DNA from: Streptococcus mitis
Lineage (GTDB): Bacteria; Bacillota; Bacilli; Lactobacillales; Streptococcaceae
Assembly: GCF_009496155.1 (NCBI RefSeq)
Contig: NZ_WIJP01000007.1
Span: 1 to 64,000, forward strand
Reading direction: 5' to 3'
DNA: 64,000 bases
Shown: positions 56,263 to 64,000 of the stretch, one piece after another
Numbering within the stretch: position 1 is the first letter of the stretch
How the letters are laid out: each line of letters opens with the position of its first letter
Made by a program: the position numbers and the translations under genes
The notes under the pieces: model-generated
Databases searched by the model: none
What the model was told of the DNA's origin: nothing
What the model saw: the letters and a program-made list of their open reading frames with translations, nothing else

Positions 56263-57465
56263 ATGGAATTTTTTATGAAATCACTCAAAGGAATACTCTT
56301 TATCATAGCTAGTTTTGTCTTGACTATTTTGACTTGGATGAACACTTCTCCCCAATTCATGATTCCAGGACTAGCTTTAACAAGCCTATCTCTGACTTTT
56401 ATCCTAGCCACTCGTCTCCCACTACTAGAAAGCTGGTTTCACGGTTTGGAGAGGGTCTATACTGTCCACAAATTCACAGCCTTTCTCTCCATCATCCTAC
56501 TACTCTTTCATAATTTCAGTATGGGCGGTTTGTGGGGCTCTCGCTTAGCTGCTCAGTTTGGTAATCTTGCCATCTATATCTTTGTCAGTATCATCCTTGT
56601 CGCCTATTTAGGTAAATATATCCAATACGAAGCTTGGCGATGGATTCACCGCCTGGTTTACCTAGCCTATATTTTTGGACTCTTTCACGTCTACATGATG
56701 ATGGGCAATCGCCTCCTCACATTTAATCTTCTAAGTTTTCTTGTTGGTAGCTATGCCCTTTTAGGCTTGCTAGCTGGTTTTTATATCATTTTTCTATATC
56801 AAAAGATTGACTTCCCCTATCTAGGGAAAATCACCAATCTCAAACGCTTAAACCACGATACTAGGGAAATTCAAATCCATCTTAGCAGACCTTTCAACTA
56901 TCAATCAGGACAATTTGCCTTCCTAAAGATTTTCCAAGAAGGCTTTGAAAGTGCTCCGCATCCCTTTTCTATCTCAGGAGGTCATGGTCAAACTCTTTAC
57001 TTTACTGTTAAAAATTCAGGCGACCATACCAAGAATATCTATGATAATCTTCAAGTCGGTAGCAAAGTAAGCGTAGACAGAGCTTACGGACACATGATTA
57101 TAGAAGAAGGACGAGAAAATCAGGTTTGGATTGCTGGAGGCATTGGGATCACACCCTTCATCTCTTACATCCGTGAACATCCTATTTTAGATAAACAGGT
57201 TCACTTCTACTATAGCTTCCGTGGAAATGAAAATGCAGTCTATCTGGATTTGCTCCGTGACTATGCTCAGAAAAACCCTCATTTTGAACTCCATCTAGTC
57301 GACAGTAGGAAAGACGGATATCTTCATTTTGAACAAAAAGAAGTACCCGAACAGGCAACCGTCTATATGTGTGGCTCCCTTTCTATGATGAAGTCACTTG
57401 CTAAACAGATTAAGAAACAAAATCCAAAAACAGAGCTTATTTACGAAGGATTCAAGTTCAAATAG
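56263..57465 (+). CDS. NADPH oxidase-like flavohaemoprotein (SpNOX type)
   Basis: A membrane haem- and FAD-binding oxidoreductase of the ferric reductase/NOX superfamily, 400 residues. Six N-terminal helices carry two His pairs, HKFTAFLSIILLLFH and HRLVYLAYIFGLFH, ready to hold two haems. The C-terminal part has the FAD-binding HPFSISGG and NADPH-binding GGIGITPFI motifs and a CGS end. S. pneumoniae SpNOX, a bacterial NOX homologue, has this architecture and makes superoxide in vitro. The start is either the ATG at 56263 (400 aa) or 56275 (396 aa), both lacking a strong ribosome binding site; 56275 has ggaa 8 bases upstream. Confidence 0.88.
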   Translation: MEFFMKSLKGILFIIASFVLTILTWMNTSPQFMIPGLALTSLSLTFILATRLPLLESWFHGLERVYTVHKFTAFLSIILLLFHNFSMGGLWGSRLAAQFGNLAIYIFVSIILVAYLGKYIQYEAWRWIHRLVYLAYIFGLFHVYMMMGNRLLTFNLLSFLVGSYALLGLLAGFYIIFLYQKIDFPYLGKITNLKRLNHDTREIQIHLSRPFNYQSGQFAFLKIFQEGFESAPHPFSISGGHGQTLYFTVKNSGDHTKNIYDNLQVGSKVSVDRAYGHMIIEEGRENQVWIAGGIGITPFISYIREHPILDKQVHFYYSFRGNENAVYLDLLRDYAQKNPHFELHLVDSRKDGYLHFEQKEVPEQATVYMCGSLSMMKSLAKQIKKQNPKTELIYEGFKFK

Positions 57466-57476
57466 CCACTCATATT

Positions 57477-57502
57477 CTCCTGGAATTTCCCAGGAGTTTT
57501 TT
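57477..57502 (+). terminator. Terminator of the NOX-type gene
   Basis: Stem ctcctgg (57477-57483) with ccaggag (57490-57496) and TTTTTT. Confidence 0.85.
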
Positions 57503-57516
57503 CTACACAAACACTT

Positions 57517-57547
57517 AAAAACACTACCAGATTTCTAGCAGTGTTTT
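57517..57547 (-). terminator. Terminator of msmK
   Basis: Stem aaaacact (57517-57524) with agtgtttt (57540-57547); an A run on the plus strand gives a T tail to the minus-strand msmK transcript. Confidence 0.75.
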
Positions 57548-57561
57548 GAGTTTCATTTATC

Positions 57562-58692
57562 TTAGTAGACTGTTCTTTCAGTTTCTACATCGAAGAAGTG
57601 GGCTTTGTTCAAGTCAAATCCAAGTTCAACTGTTGCGCCTGTTTGCAAGTAGTCACGAGCATCCACTTTAGCAACAAATTCGTCTTTACCAACTTGGCAG
57701 TAAAGGTGAGATTCTGAACCAAGCAATTCTGATACAGAGATAGTCGCTTTTACAACTGAATCTGGGAATGTTTCAAGGAATGCTTCCTCTGCATTCACGT
57801 CTTCTGGACGAATACCGAAAATCAATTCTTTACCTTCATAGCCTTTTTCACGAAGAACTTTCAAAGCACCTTCTGGCACTTTCAAACGGAAACCGTCAGA
57901 AACAATTTCGCTACCAACTAATTTCACATTAATGAAGTTCATAGCTGGGCTTCCGATGAATCCTGCAACGAATTTGTTAACTGGGTTTTTATAAACTTCT
58001 TGAGGAGAACCGATTTGTTCTACACGTCCGATAGTACCTGTACCAGCAGGGTTCTTAGTTGCTGACATGATAACGATACGGTCTGCAAGTGTCATCGCTT
58101 CTGTTTGGTCGTGAGTTACATAGATAGTTGTAGCTCCGATACGACGGTGGATTTTAGCAATTTCAGCACGCATTGATACACGAAGTTTAGCATCCAAGTT
58201 TGACAAAGGTTCGTCCATCAAGAATACTTTTGCATCACGGACGATGGCACGACCCATGGCAACACGTTGACGTTGACCACCTGAAAGGTCAGCTGGTTTA
58301 CGATCCAAGAACTCTTTCAAACCAAGAATAGCAGCTGCTTCTTGCACACGTTTGTCGATGTCTTCCTTGCTGTATTTACGCAATTTCAAACCGAAAGCCA
58401 TGTTGTCATATACAGTCATGTGTGGGTAAAGAGCGTAGTTTTGGAATACCATGGCAATGTCACGGTCTTTTGGAGCGACGTCGTTGACAACCACGCCATC
58501 GATAGATGCAGTACCTTCTGTAATATCTTCAAGACCAGCAATCATACGAAGAGTTGTTGATTTACCACATCCTGAAGGACCTACGAAAACGATAAATTCT
58601 TTGTCTTTGATGTCCAAGTTAAAGTCTTCAACTGAGTAGTGTTCGCTGTTTGGATATTTTTTGTAAATGTTTTTAAGATTCAATTCTACCAT
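57562..58692 (-). CDS. msmK: MsmK, shared ATPase of carbohydrate ABC transporters
   Basis: A 376-residue MalK/UgpC-type ATPase. Walker [10 protein letters not shown], signature [15 protein letters not shown] and Walker [12 protein letters not shown] in the first 240 residues, then a C-terminal regulatory OB-fold domain (about 245-376). In streptococci a single MsmK energises several sugar importers (raffinose, sialic acid, maltodextrin), so it stands alone without permeases, as it does here. The upstream region has a CcpA cre site. Confidence 0.93.
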   Translation of the reverse strand: MVELNLKNIYKKYPNSEHYSVEDFNLDIKDKEFIVFVGPSGCGKSTTLRMIAGLEDITEGTASIDGVVVNDVAPKDRDIAMVFQNYALYPHMTVYDNMAFGLKLRKYSKEDIDKRVQEAAAILGLKEFLDRKPADLSGGQRQRVAMGRAIVRDAKVFLMDEPLSNLDAKLRVSMRAEIAKIHRRIGATTIYVTHDQTEAMTLADRIVIMSATKNPAGTGTIGRVEQIGSPQEVYKNPVNKFVAGFIGSPAMNFINVKLVGSEIVSDGFRLKVPEGALKVLREKGYEGKELIFGIRPEDVNAEEAFLETFPDSVVKATISVSELLGSESHLYCQVGKDEFVAKVDARDYLQTGATVELGFDLNKAHFFDVETERTVY

Positions 58693-58731
58693 GAGGTGAA
58701 CTCCTTTTGTTTTTTGATAGTTTTATTATAT

Positions 58732-58748
58732 ATGAAAACGCTTTACAT
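58732..58748 (-). promoter_or_regulatory. CcpA cre site upstream of msmK
   Basis: Minus strand ATGTAAAGCGTTTTCAT fits the cre consensus WTGNAANCGNWNNCW almost perfectly. It lies just upstream of the -10 TATAAT (58730-58725), so binding would block RNA polymerase. Functional effect is inferred. Confidence 0.8.
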
Positions 58749-58804
58749 TTCTATGGCAAGGTGACCAAAAAAACAAAAAAGTTCTGTGCAACTTGCACAA
58801 AACT

Positions 58805-59674
58805 TTAGAGAATATCTGGTAAAATCAATTGATAACACAGAGTAAGGTCTGTCAATTCCTTCAATTGAAGCCCTGTCAATTCTTCCCATTTATCAATCTT
58901 ATACTGGAGAGAATTGCGATGCAGATAGAGTTGCTGGGCTGTTTTTGTTAGGACAGCACTATTTTCCCAAAGAGAGAGAATGATTTCCTGAATCTGATCC
59001 TGATCCAAGATCATCTGGTGCAAGCATTCCTTGATTGCCTTCAAGTTCACGAGCCTTTCTCCCATACTCCACAGATAGAGCTGAGAAAAAGTATGAACAC
59101 CTTGGTGAGCCTGACGCCACCATGTCTTAAACAAATCCCGCTCCGCTTTAATCAAGTCTGATAGGGCTTGATGTCCCGTCTGAGACCAAACCTGACCTAA
59201 CATGATAGACAGACGCAATCCAAAGTCATACTCCACCGCTTCAATCGTATCACTTAAAATAGCTCGTACAGAAGTGTATTTGTCTTGTTGAAGCACGAAA
59301 ACATAATCCTGAGCTCCGACTTGAAGCACCGCCTGACAGTTAGGAAAAAGAGTCTGCATCATATCTAGCCAAGAAGCTAGATTTTCCTGCTGAAAATAGG
59401 AAAGATGGCAATAAACCAACTGAATCTTTTTAAAAGCTTGTGGTGCTTGTCCCTTGCCCTCAATCAGAAAAGAATACCAAGGATTGAGCGAACGAGCCTG
59501 CTCCTGCTGGGTCAAAAGGGAAATCAACTGCTTCTCACGCTCGCTGAGCCCAGCTTCCTCCAGCAAAATCCACTGCTGAGAAGCTAAAGGGAGCGTGAGA
59601 TAGCCCTCTTTCTCTACTGGTTGGTCTGAAATCTGAGCCTCAGGAAACCAGTCTTGTAGTTCTTTTGCCATCAT
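58805..59674 (-). CDS. PucR/CdaR-type helix-turn-helix regulator
   Basis: A 289-residue protein with a C-terminal HTH_30 domain (TAQQLYLHRNSLQYKIDKWEELTG, about 246-269) and a preceding GAF/PucR-like region (about 80-230). Members sense sugar acids, purines or amino acids; the target is unknown. It sits convergently-neighbouring msmK on the same strand, 112 bp upstream, so it is a candidate regulator of sugar uptake. It begins MMAKELQDWF; the second ATG (3 bp in) is an alternative start. It follows mrnC by 3 bp. Confidence 0.75.
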   Translation of the reverse strand: MMAKELQDWFPEAQISDQPVEKEGYLTLPLASQQWILLEEAGLSEREKQLISLLTQQEQARSLNPWYSFLIEGKGQAPQAFKKIQLVYCHLSYFQQENLASWLDMMQTLFPNCQAVLQVGAQDYVFVLQQDKYTSVRAILSDTIEAVEYDFGLRLSIMLGQVWSQTGHQALSDLIKAERDLFKTWWRQAHQGVHTFSQLYLWSMGERLVNLKAIKECLHQMILDQDQIQEIILSLWENSAVLTKTAQQLYLHRNSLQYKIDKWEELTGLQLKELTDLTLCYQLILPDIL

Positions 59675-59677
59675 GTC

Positions 59678-60064
59678 CTAGCCCTCCACTTTTTGGATGC
59701 ACCAAGAAATTAAGCTCTCAAGACGTTCCAGATTTTCAGTCATATGGAGATAACCCACGACTGCTTCAAAACCTGTGGACATGCGGTAAGTCACCACATC
59801 AGCATTTTTAGCCTTGGTATGGCTATTAGTATTGCGGCCACGTTTGTAGATTTCTTCTTCTTTTTCCGTCAGGACTCGCTCCTCCAACATAAGGGAAATC
59901 AGGCGAGCCTGAGCTTTGGCTGACACATACTTGGTCGCTTCTTGGTGGAGTTTGTTGGGTTTGGTCATACCTTTGAGGATGAGGTGGCGGCGAATATACA
60001 TAGAATACACCGCATCCCCTTCAAAGGCTAGCGCAATCCCGTTAATGAGATTGACATCAATCAC
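59678..60064 (-). CDS. mrnC: Mini-ribonuclease III (MrnC)
   Basis: A 128-residue RNase III catalytic domain without the dsRNA-binding domain. GIALAFEGDAVYSMYIRRHL (about 10-29) is the RNase III signature with catalytic Glu/Asp. It trims 23S rRNA precursors in Firmicutes. It overlaps the cysS end by 8 bp and lies directly downstream of it, as in Bacillus. Confidence 0.92.
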   Translation of the reverse strand: MIDVNLINGIALAFEGDAVYSMYIRRHLILKGMTKPNKLHQEATKYVSAKAQARLISLMLEERVLTEKEEEIYKRGRNTNSHTKAKNADVVTYRMSTGFEAVVGYLHMTENLERLESLISWCIQKVEG

Positions 60065-61400
60065 GTGTCCACCTCACTCCATCCTTGGTGTCAAGGAGTT
60101 TAATCCCTTGAGCAGCCAATTGGTCACGGATCTGGTCCGCTGTCGCAAAGTCACGATTAGCACGCGCTTCTTGGCGTTTTTGGATCAAAGCTTCGATTTC
60201 TATATCCAAAACTTCCTCAACAAAGACAATTCCAAAGACTTCTAACATATCCGCAAGAGCTTGCTTGACACTTGCATCATAGTTACCCGAGTTGATCCAT
60301 TTGGCCATTTCAAAGACTACTGTGATACCATTGGCAGAATTGAAATCCTCATCCATAGCTGCTACAAACTTATCTTTAAATACTTGTAATTCTTGAACAT
60401 CTACATTTCCTGTAAATGGTTGCTCGTAAGTGTTCTTCAGATACTTGAGATTGGTCTCGGCATCCCGCACTGCTTTTTCCGTAAAATTGATTGGCTTGCG
60501 GTAATGTTGAGTCGCAAAGAAGAAACGAAGCACTTGACCATCAAGGGTTTTAAGGGCATCATGTACCGTGATAAAGTTGCCAAGGGACTTAGACATCTTG
60601 ATATTATCAATGTTGACAAAACCATTGTGCATCCAGTAATTGGCAAATGTCTTACCTGTCTTGGCTTCCGACTGGGCAATCTCGTTGGTGTGGTGTGGAA
60701 ACTCTAGATCAGCTCCACCTCCGTGGATATCAATGGTATCACCCAAAATCTCTGTCGACATGACTGAACACTCGATATGCCAGCCCGGACGACCAGGTCC
60801 CCAAGGACTATCCCAAGAAATCTCGCCTGATTTGGCAGATTTCCAGAGGGCAAAGTCCACAGGATTTTCCTTACGAGCCGTTTCTTCATCGGTACGACCT
60901 GAAGCACCTAGCTCCAAATCTTCCAAGGTTTTGTTAGCCAATTTGGCATAATTGTGGGATTTTTCAACACGGAAATAGACATCCCCTTGACTCTCGTAGG
61001 CAAAACCTTTTTCAATCAAGTCTTCCACAAAACGGATAATGTCAGCCATAAACTCCACTACACGAGGATGGCGAGTCGCAGGCTTGACGCCCAAGGCCGT
61101 CACATCCTCACGAAAGGCCGCGATGTACTTGTCCGCAACCTCCTGAGGCGTGATACCTTCTTCCTTGGCACGGTTGATAATCTTATCATCCACATCCGTA
61201 AAATTGGAAATATAGGCAACCTCGTATCCACGATACTCAAAATAGCGACGAATGGTATCAAAAGCCACCGTCGAGCGAGCATTCCCCACGTGGATATAGT
61301 TATACACGGTTGGCCCACAAACATACATCTTAACCTTGCCGTCCTCAATCGGGACAAATTCTCGCAAATCACGAGACATGGTGTCGTAAATTTTAATCAT
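60057..61400 (-). CDS. cysS: Cysteinyl-tRNA synthetase
   Basis: A 447-residue class I aminoacyl-tRNA synthetase. HIGH motif as YNYIHVGNARS, KMSKS as IKMSKSLGN, with zinc ligands at C28 (YVCGPTVY), C209-type HIECSVM and HxxE in HGGGADLEFPHHTNE. The start at 61400 (MIKIYDTMSRD) is after gaaaggagtggatcgc; the longer frame to 61409 is not supported. Overlaps mrnC. It follows a RibD-like gene 17 bp upstream, with no room for a T-box leader. Confidence 0.96.
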   Translation of the reverse strand: MIKIYDTMSRDLREFVPIEDGKVKMYVCGPTVYNYIHVGNARSTVAFDTIRRYFEYRGYEVAYISNFTDVDDKIINRAKEEGITPQEVADKYIAAFREDVTALGVKPATRHPRVVEFMADIIRFVEDLIEKGFAYESQGDVYFRVEKSHNYAKLANKTLEDLELGASGRTDEETARKENPVDFALWKSAKSGEISWDSPWGPGRPGWHIECSVMSTEILGDTIDIHGGGADLEFPHHTNEIAQSEAKTGKTFANYWMHNGFVNIDNIKMSKSLGNFITVHDALKTLDGQVLRFFFATQHYRKPINFTEKAVRDAETNLKYLKNTYEQPFTGNVDVQELQVFKDKFVAAMDEDFNSANGITVVFEMAKWINSGNYDASVKQALADMLEVFGIVFVEEVLDIEIEALIQKRQEARANRDFATADQIRDQLAAQGIKLLDTKDGVRWTRD

Positions 61401-61417
61401 GCGATCCACTCCTTTCT

Positions 61418-61939
61418 CTATTTCTGACTTTTTCGGCTGAAAACCAGCTCTGCAAAAGGGCCAAATTGTCTGAAGCTATCCAGTTGGTAAAAGCGCTGCC
61501 CTTCCTCTTGGGTAAAGAGGGGAACCCCATTTCCCAGGATAAGGGGCGCTATCTGAATAATGAGGTGGTCGAAAAGATCCGCATCCAAGAGCGGTCCTAC
61601 CAAGGAATTACCACCAATCACAAAGACATTTTTGCCTTTGTCAATCTGGTGAACAAAGTCCACCACATCCCCAGCTACTGGCTGGTAATTGCTGACAGGC
61701 AGGTGCCTATCATGCGTAAAGACAAAGTTTTCCGTAACTTGATAAAAACTTTCTACATCTTGCAAATCTTGGATTGCCTCAAAGGTCCGCTTGCCCATGA
61801 TGGTGATATCCATTTGCCTGTAAAAGTCATCATAGCCTGTATCCTCTACAGAACCAAGTTGATGCAGCCAGTCTATCCTGTGCTGGCTGTCTGCCAAGTA
61901 GCCATCCATGGTGATACAGCCGTAAAAATACACTGCCAT
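61418..61939 (-). CDS. RibD C-terminal/DHFR-like family protein
   Basis: A 173-residue protein of the dihydrofolate reductase-like RibD_C family (YyaP-like). It has the start VYFYGCITMDGYLAD, the MGKRTFEAIQDL and VIGGNSLVGPLL phosphate/NADPH motifs. It lacks the N-terminal deaminase of riboflavin enzymes; the reaction is unknown. It lies 17 bp upstream of cysS and is probably co-transcribed. Confidence 0.85.
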   Translation of the reverse strand: MAVYFYGCITMDGYLADSQHRIDWLHQLGSVEDTGYDDFYRQMDITIMGKRTFEAIQDLQDVESFYQVTENFVFTHDRHLPVSNYQPVAGDVVDFVHQIDKGKNVFVIGGNSLVGPLLDADLFDHLIIQIAPLILGNGVPLFTQEEGQRFYQLDSFRQFGPFAELVFSRKSQK

Positions 61940-62097
61940 TCTTGTAGTTTCCTTTCTAGTTCTGCTTCGCCTTCACTTAGCGGGATAGACCCAAATGATT
62001 AGAACTAAGCTAATCAAAGTATTCAGCAAAATCCTTGCTGGACAAGAAAAATAAGACAGACAACAGCAATTCCAATCTACAGCAGAACGGTTCATTC

Positions 62098-62340
62098 TTA
62101 AACATCCAAGAGCCTCTCCTGTCTACTTCGGTAGGCAGAGAGCAGGACCAGAAGACCGAAAATCAGATTTCCTGCACGAAACAAACTAAAAACAAGACTT
62201 CCTGCCAAATAGAGCGCAAAATACTTATTGTCCTTGAAAAACTCTTTCATTAAAAGTTCCTCAGTTATCGTCCAAAAGCAGTATAGCTGAGCCTGTCCTT
62301 CCAATAATTTATAATTTTGAAGAATAGTAACTCGCTTCAT
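62098..62340 (-). CDS. Small membrane protein of unknown function
   Basis: An 80-codon frame with a ribosome binding site (aggaaggaa) at its ATG. An internal ATG at 62250 also has a good site (gaggaacttttaATG) and would give a 50-residue protein beginning MKEFFKDNKYFALYLAG with one or two membrane helices (about 8-35) and a basic C-terminus (YRSRQERLLDV). The hydrophobic part belongs to the shorter reading, so the 50-residue form may be the real product. No known family. It lies between the GNAT gene and a 158-bp spacer without other genes. Confidence 0.5.
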   Translation of the reverse strand: MKRVTILQNYKLLEGQAQLYCFWTITEELLMKEFFKDNKYFALYLAGSLVFSLFRAGNLIFGLLVLLSAYRSRQERLLDV

Positions 62341-62353
62341 TTCCTTCCTATTT

Positions 62354-63220
62354 CTACACTGTTGGTTTCACATAAACCACTTGAGTCTGTTTGACAAATC
62401 CAATTTTTTCATACAAGCGCTTGGCACCTACATTGCTATCTTCCACTGCAATCTGAAATTCCTTGTCATTTTGCTCAATTAGTTGGTTGACAAGGAATTT
62501 TGCTAAGTAGCTTCCATAGCCTTTTCCACGTTCAGGTTCCGATATTGCTAACCCGTAGAAGTAATTCGTATCGCTCGATAAATCAACCGTGCAAGTTCCA
62601 ATAACCTGACCATTTTTTAACAAAATATATAGGCGGCTTTCTGGATCCTTCAGAGCTTCAGCGACATATCTGTCCACAACTTCTCTAGATTCATGTTCCT
62701 CTGAAAATGCCTGAAATTTTAACTGACTGATTTGCTCCTGATACGAACTATCTGCTAACAAAACTTCAAGATTGGAAATCTTTGCTAACGGATAAGGTCT
62801 TCTATCCTTACCTAACCAAGTTTCTGTATCCTCGTCCTCGACCAATCCCCAGTTGCTGACAAAATCAGGATGGCGGTCTAGAAAAACACGCTCTGTCTGA
62901 AAAGTAACTGACCGAATGGGGAAAGAAGCTGTTTCTCTCTCAAAACTCGTAAACAATGCACGCGCAATTCCCTGACGACGATGACCTGGATGAACCAGTA
63001 TCGTCACTTCTACATCGTGGTCATCTGCATAGACAGTTAATAAACCAACAAGTTCGCCTTTTTCATAATAAAGGAAAAAGGCGGGCATGTTTGGGTCAAA
63101 ATTAAGCATGTTAGAAAGATAGGGATCACGATAGGTACCGTCATAGTTTTGGCAACAGTTAATTAGTTTTTTCGCCTCAGATAACTCCTCTTGGCTTAAC
63201 TTGTTTCTTGCTTGAATCAT
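62354..63220 (-). CDS. GNAT family N-acetyltransferase with two domains
   Basis: A 288-residue protein with tandem GNAT-like domains. The first (about 1-140) has VTILVHPGHRRQGIARALF (acetyl-CoA loop RRQGIA); the second (about 150-288) has GLAISEPERGKGYGSYLAKFL and the AVEDSNVGAKRLYEKIGF end. The CoA-binding loops are in both. Substrate unknown. It starts 11 bp downstream of cysE. Confidence 0.85.
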   Translation of the reverse strand: MIQARNKLSQEELSEAKKLINCCQNYDGTYRDPYLSNMLNFDPNMPAFFLYYEKGELVGLLTVYADDHDVEVTILVHPGHRRQGIARALFTSFERETASFPIRSVTFQTERVFLDRHPDFVSNWGLVEDEDTETWLGKDRRPYPLAKISNLEVLLADSSYQEQISQLKFQAFSEEHESREVVDRYVAEALKDPESRLYILLKNGQVIGTCTVDLSSDTNYFYGLAISEPERGKGYGSYLAKFLVNQLIEQNDKEFQIAVEDSNVGAKRLYEKIGFVKQTQVVYVKPTV

Positions 63221-63231
63221 ATAGGTATCCT

Positions 63232-63849
63232 CTACAAACCAGACGATCTGTGACTGGCGTCTTTAGCCTGCTCAAGTTTATTGACATAGTACTCTCGTTT
63301 TTCTTCAACTTCGTGAATGACCGGCTCGTCTTTTTTACCATGAACACGGACAATCTTAGCCGGAATACCGACCACTGTCACATCGCTAGGTACATCTGCC
63401 ACGACAACTGCTGCAGCACCGACCTTGGCATTTTCACCGATTTCCACCGGCCCGATAACTTGGGCATGGGCTGATATGAGAGCTCCTTTACGAACAGTCG
63501 GATGGCGTTTGCCAACATCCTTACCAGTCCCACCGAGAGTCACTCCATGATAAAGGAGAACACCCTTTTCAACAATCGCTGTCTCCCCAATCACCAAGCC
63601 TGAACCATGGTCGATAAAAACACCTGAATCAATCTGGGCACCTGGATGAATCTCAATCTGCGTCCAAAAGCGCCAAAACTGACTGTGCATACGAGCCAAG
63701 AGTTTGAAGCCATGCTTCCAGAGAAAATGTGAAAGACGGTGGGCCGCCAAGGCTTTGACACCTGGATAAGTTAGCAAAACCTCCAAAGTGGTGCGGGCCG
63801 CTGGATCATTTTCTTTTACGATATCAATGGTTTCGCGCCACCATCCCAT
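63232..63849 (-). CDS. cysE: Serine O-acetyltransferase
   Basis: A 205-residue enzyme making O-acetylserine for cysteine synthesis. The left-handed beta-helix hexapeptide region (about 65-165) has the catalytic HPGAQIDSGVFIDHGSG with His and GVTLGGTGKD. Shorter than E. coli CysE (273), as in other streptococci. The C-terminal tail after VHGKKDEPVIHEVEEK is lysine-rich. Lies downstream of pnp and upstream of the GNAT gene. Confidence 0.95.
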   Translation of the reverse strand: MGWWRETIDIVKENDPAARTTLEVLLTYPGVKALAAHRLSHFLWKHGFKLLARMHSQFWRFWTQIEIHPGAQIDSGVFIDHGSGLVIGETAIVEKGVLLYHGVTLGGTGKDVGKRHPTVRKGALISAHAQVIGPVEIGENAKVGAAAVVVADVPSDVTVVGIPAKIVRVHGKKDEPVIHEVEEKREYYVNKLEQAKDASHRSSGL

Positions 63850-63864
63850 ACATTTCTCCTTTTC

Positions 63865-64000
63865 TTATTCTGAATCTTTTGGTGTTTCTGTAAATTCTTT
63901 CTTAGGTTTATGACCCTTGTGATGATGTGGGCGGTGAGGACGCTCTGATTTTTCACCTTTTTCATCACGTTCAGGTTTTGGAGGACGAGGAAGAAGAGCT
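63865..64000 (-). CDS. pnp: Polyribonucleotide nucleotidyltransferase, C-terminal fragment
   Basis: The window ends within this gene. Only the last 44 codons are seen: an LPRPPKPERDEKGEK stretch, a His-rich RPHRPHHHKGHKPKK tail and the end TPKDSE. This is the streptococcal PNPase tail after the S1 domain. Identification rests on tail composition and the pnp-cysE neighbourhood, so it is strong but indirect. The gene is 15 bp upstream of cysE. Confidence 0.75.
   Translation of the reverse strand, partial: ALLPRPPKPERDEKGEKSERPHRPHHHKGHKPKKEFTETPKDSE

Noticed and set aside
60393..60707. Long plus-strand ORFs antisense to cysS, uvrC, recJ and other genes
   Set aside because: They have no ribosome binding sites, lie inside well-supported genes on the other strand and mirror their codon bias.
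61401..61417. A T-box leader upstream of cysS
   Set aside because: Only 17 bp separate cysS from the preceding gene.

Overview
The window looks like chromosome of a mitis-group Streptococcus, most likely S. mitis or a close relative of S. pneumoniae. The reasons are: pneumococcus-type BOX repeats; a decayed lytC (choline-binding lysozyme) beside tpiA; a manganese-riboswitch-controlled CaxP/MgtA-type P-type ATPase and an MntE-type exporter that, as I recall, are neighbours in pneumococcus; a pneumococcal-type NOX; and the dacA/cdaR/glmM, whiA/yvcK/rapZ, pnp/cysE/cysS and msmK blocks. Almost everything is core housekeeping DNA, read mostly from the minus strand. No rRNA, tRNA, prophage or CRISPR array was seen.

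Region 1 (1-12.2 kb) is the accessory part. The tail of one IS30-family element lies at 1-238 and a complete copy in the opposite orientation at 10592-12122. The complete copy is flanked by a perfect 13-bp direct repeat. Between them are yaaA (probably leaderless), a membrane protein, a deformylase paralogue with an altered motif, caxP behind a yybP-ykoY (Mn2+) riboswitch, and an AT-rich three-gene cluster (one GT2 polyprenyl-phosphate glycosyltransferase and two multi-membrane GT-C-like proteins) that probably decorates a surface polymer. This cluster and the IS separate caxP from mntE.

Region 2 (12.2-35 kb) holds mntE, an ABC-F ATPase, cca, dapB, degV, glmM/cdaR/cdaA (wall precursor and c-di-AMP synthesis), a ferredoxin-NADP reductase, whiA/yvcK/rapZ, ridA, engB, clpX, folA, dpr, a lytC pseudogene, tpiA, dnaD, metA with a MET-box promoter, apt and a methyltransferase. 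Between fnr and whiA, at 22.96-23.35 kb, is a locus not covered by ordinary gene calling. It has a 31-codon hydrophobic peptide gene, a convergent strong promoter, a bidirectional terminator and a 19-bp direct repeat. This is the layout of the par/Fst type I toxin-antitoxin family, and a BOX element has inserted between toxin and terminator.

Region 3 (35-53 kb) has the L11/L1 operon, a DacB/LdcB-type L,D-carboxypeptidase, HIT protein, pepA, brnQ, rhodanese, a UDG-family protein, pepV, a nitroreductase, an orphan amino-acid binding lipoprotein, a phosphoesterase, uvrC, a matrixin-like metalloprotease, an esterase, RNase J2 and recJ.

Region 4 (53-64 kb) has a four-gene amino-acid ABC transporter, a NOX-type flavohaemoprotein, msmK under a cre box, a PucR-type regulator, and the mrnC-cysS-(RibD-like)-small membrane protein-GNAT-cysE-pnp run, which ends inside pnp.
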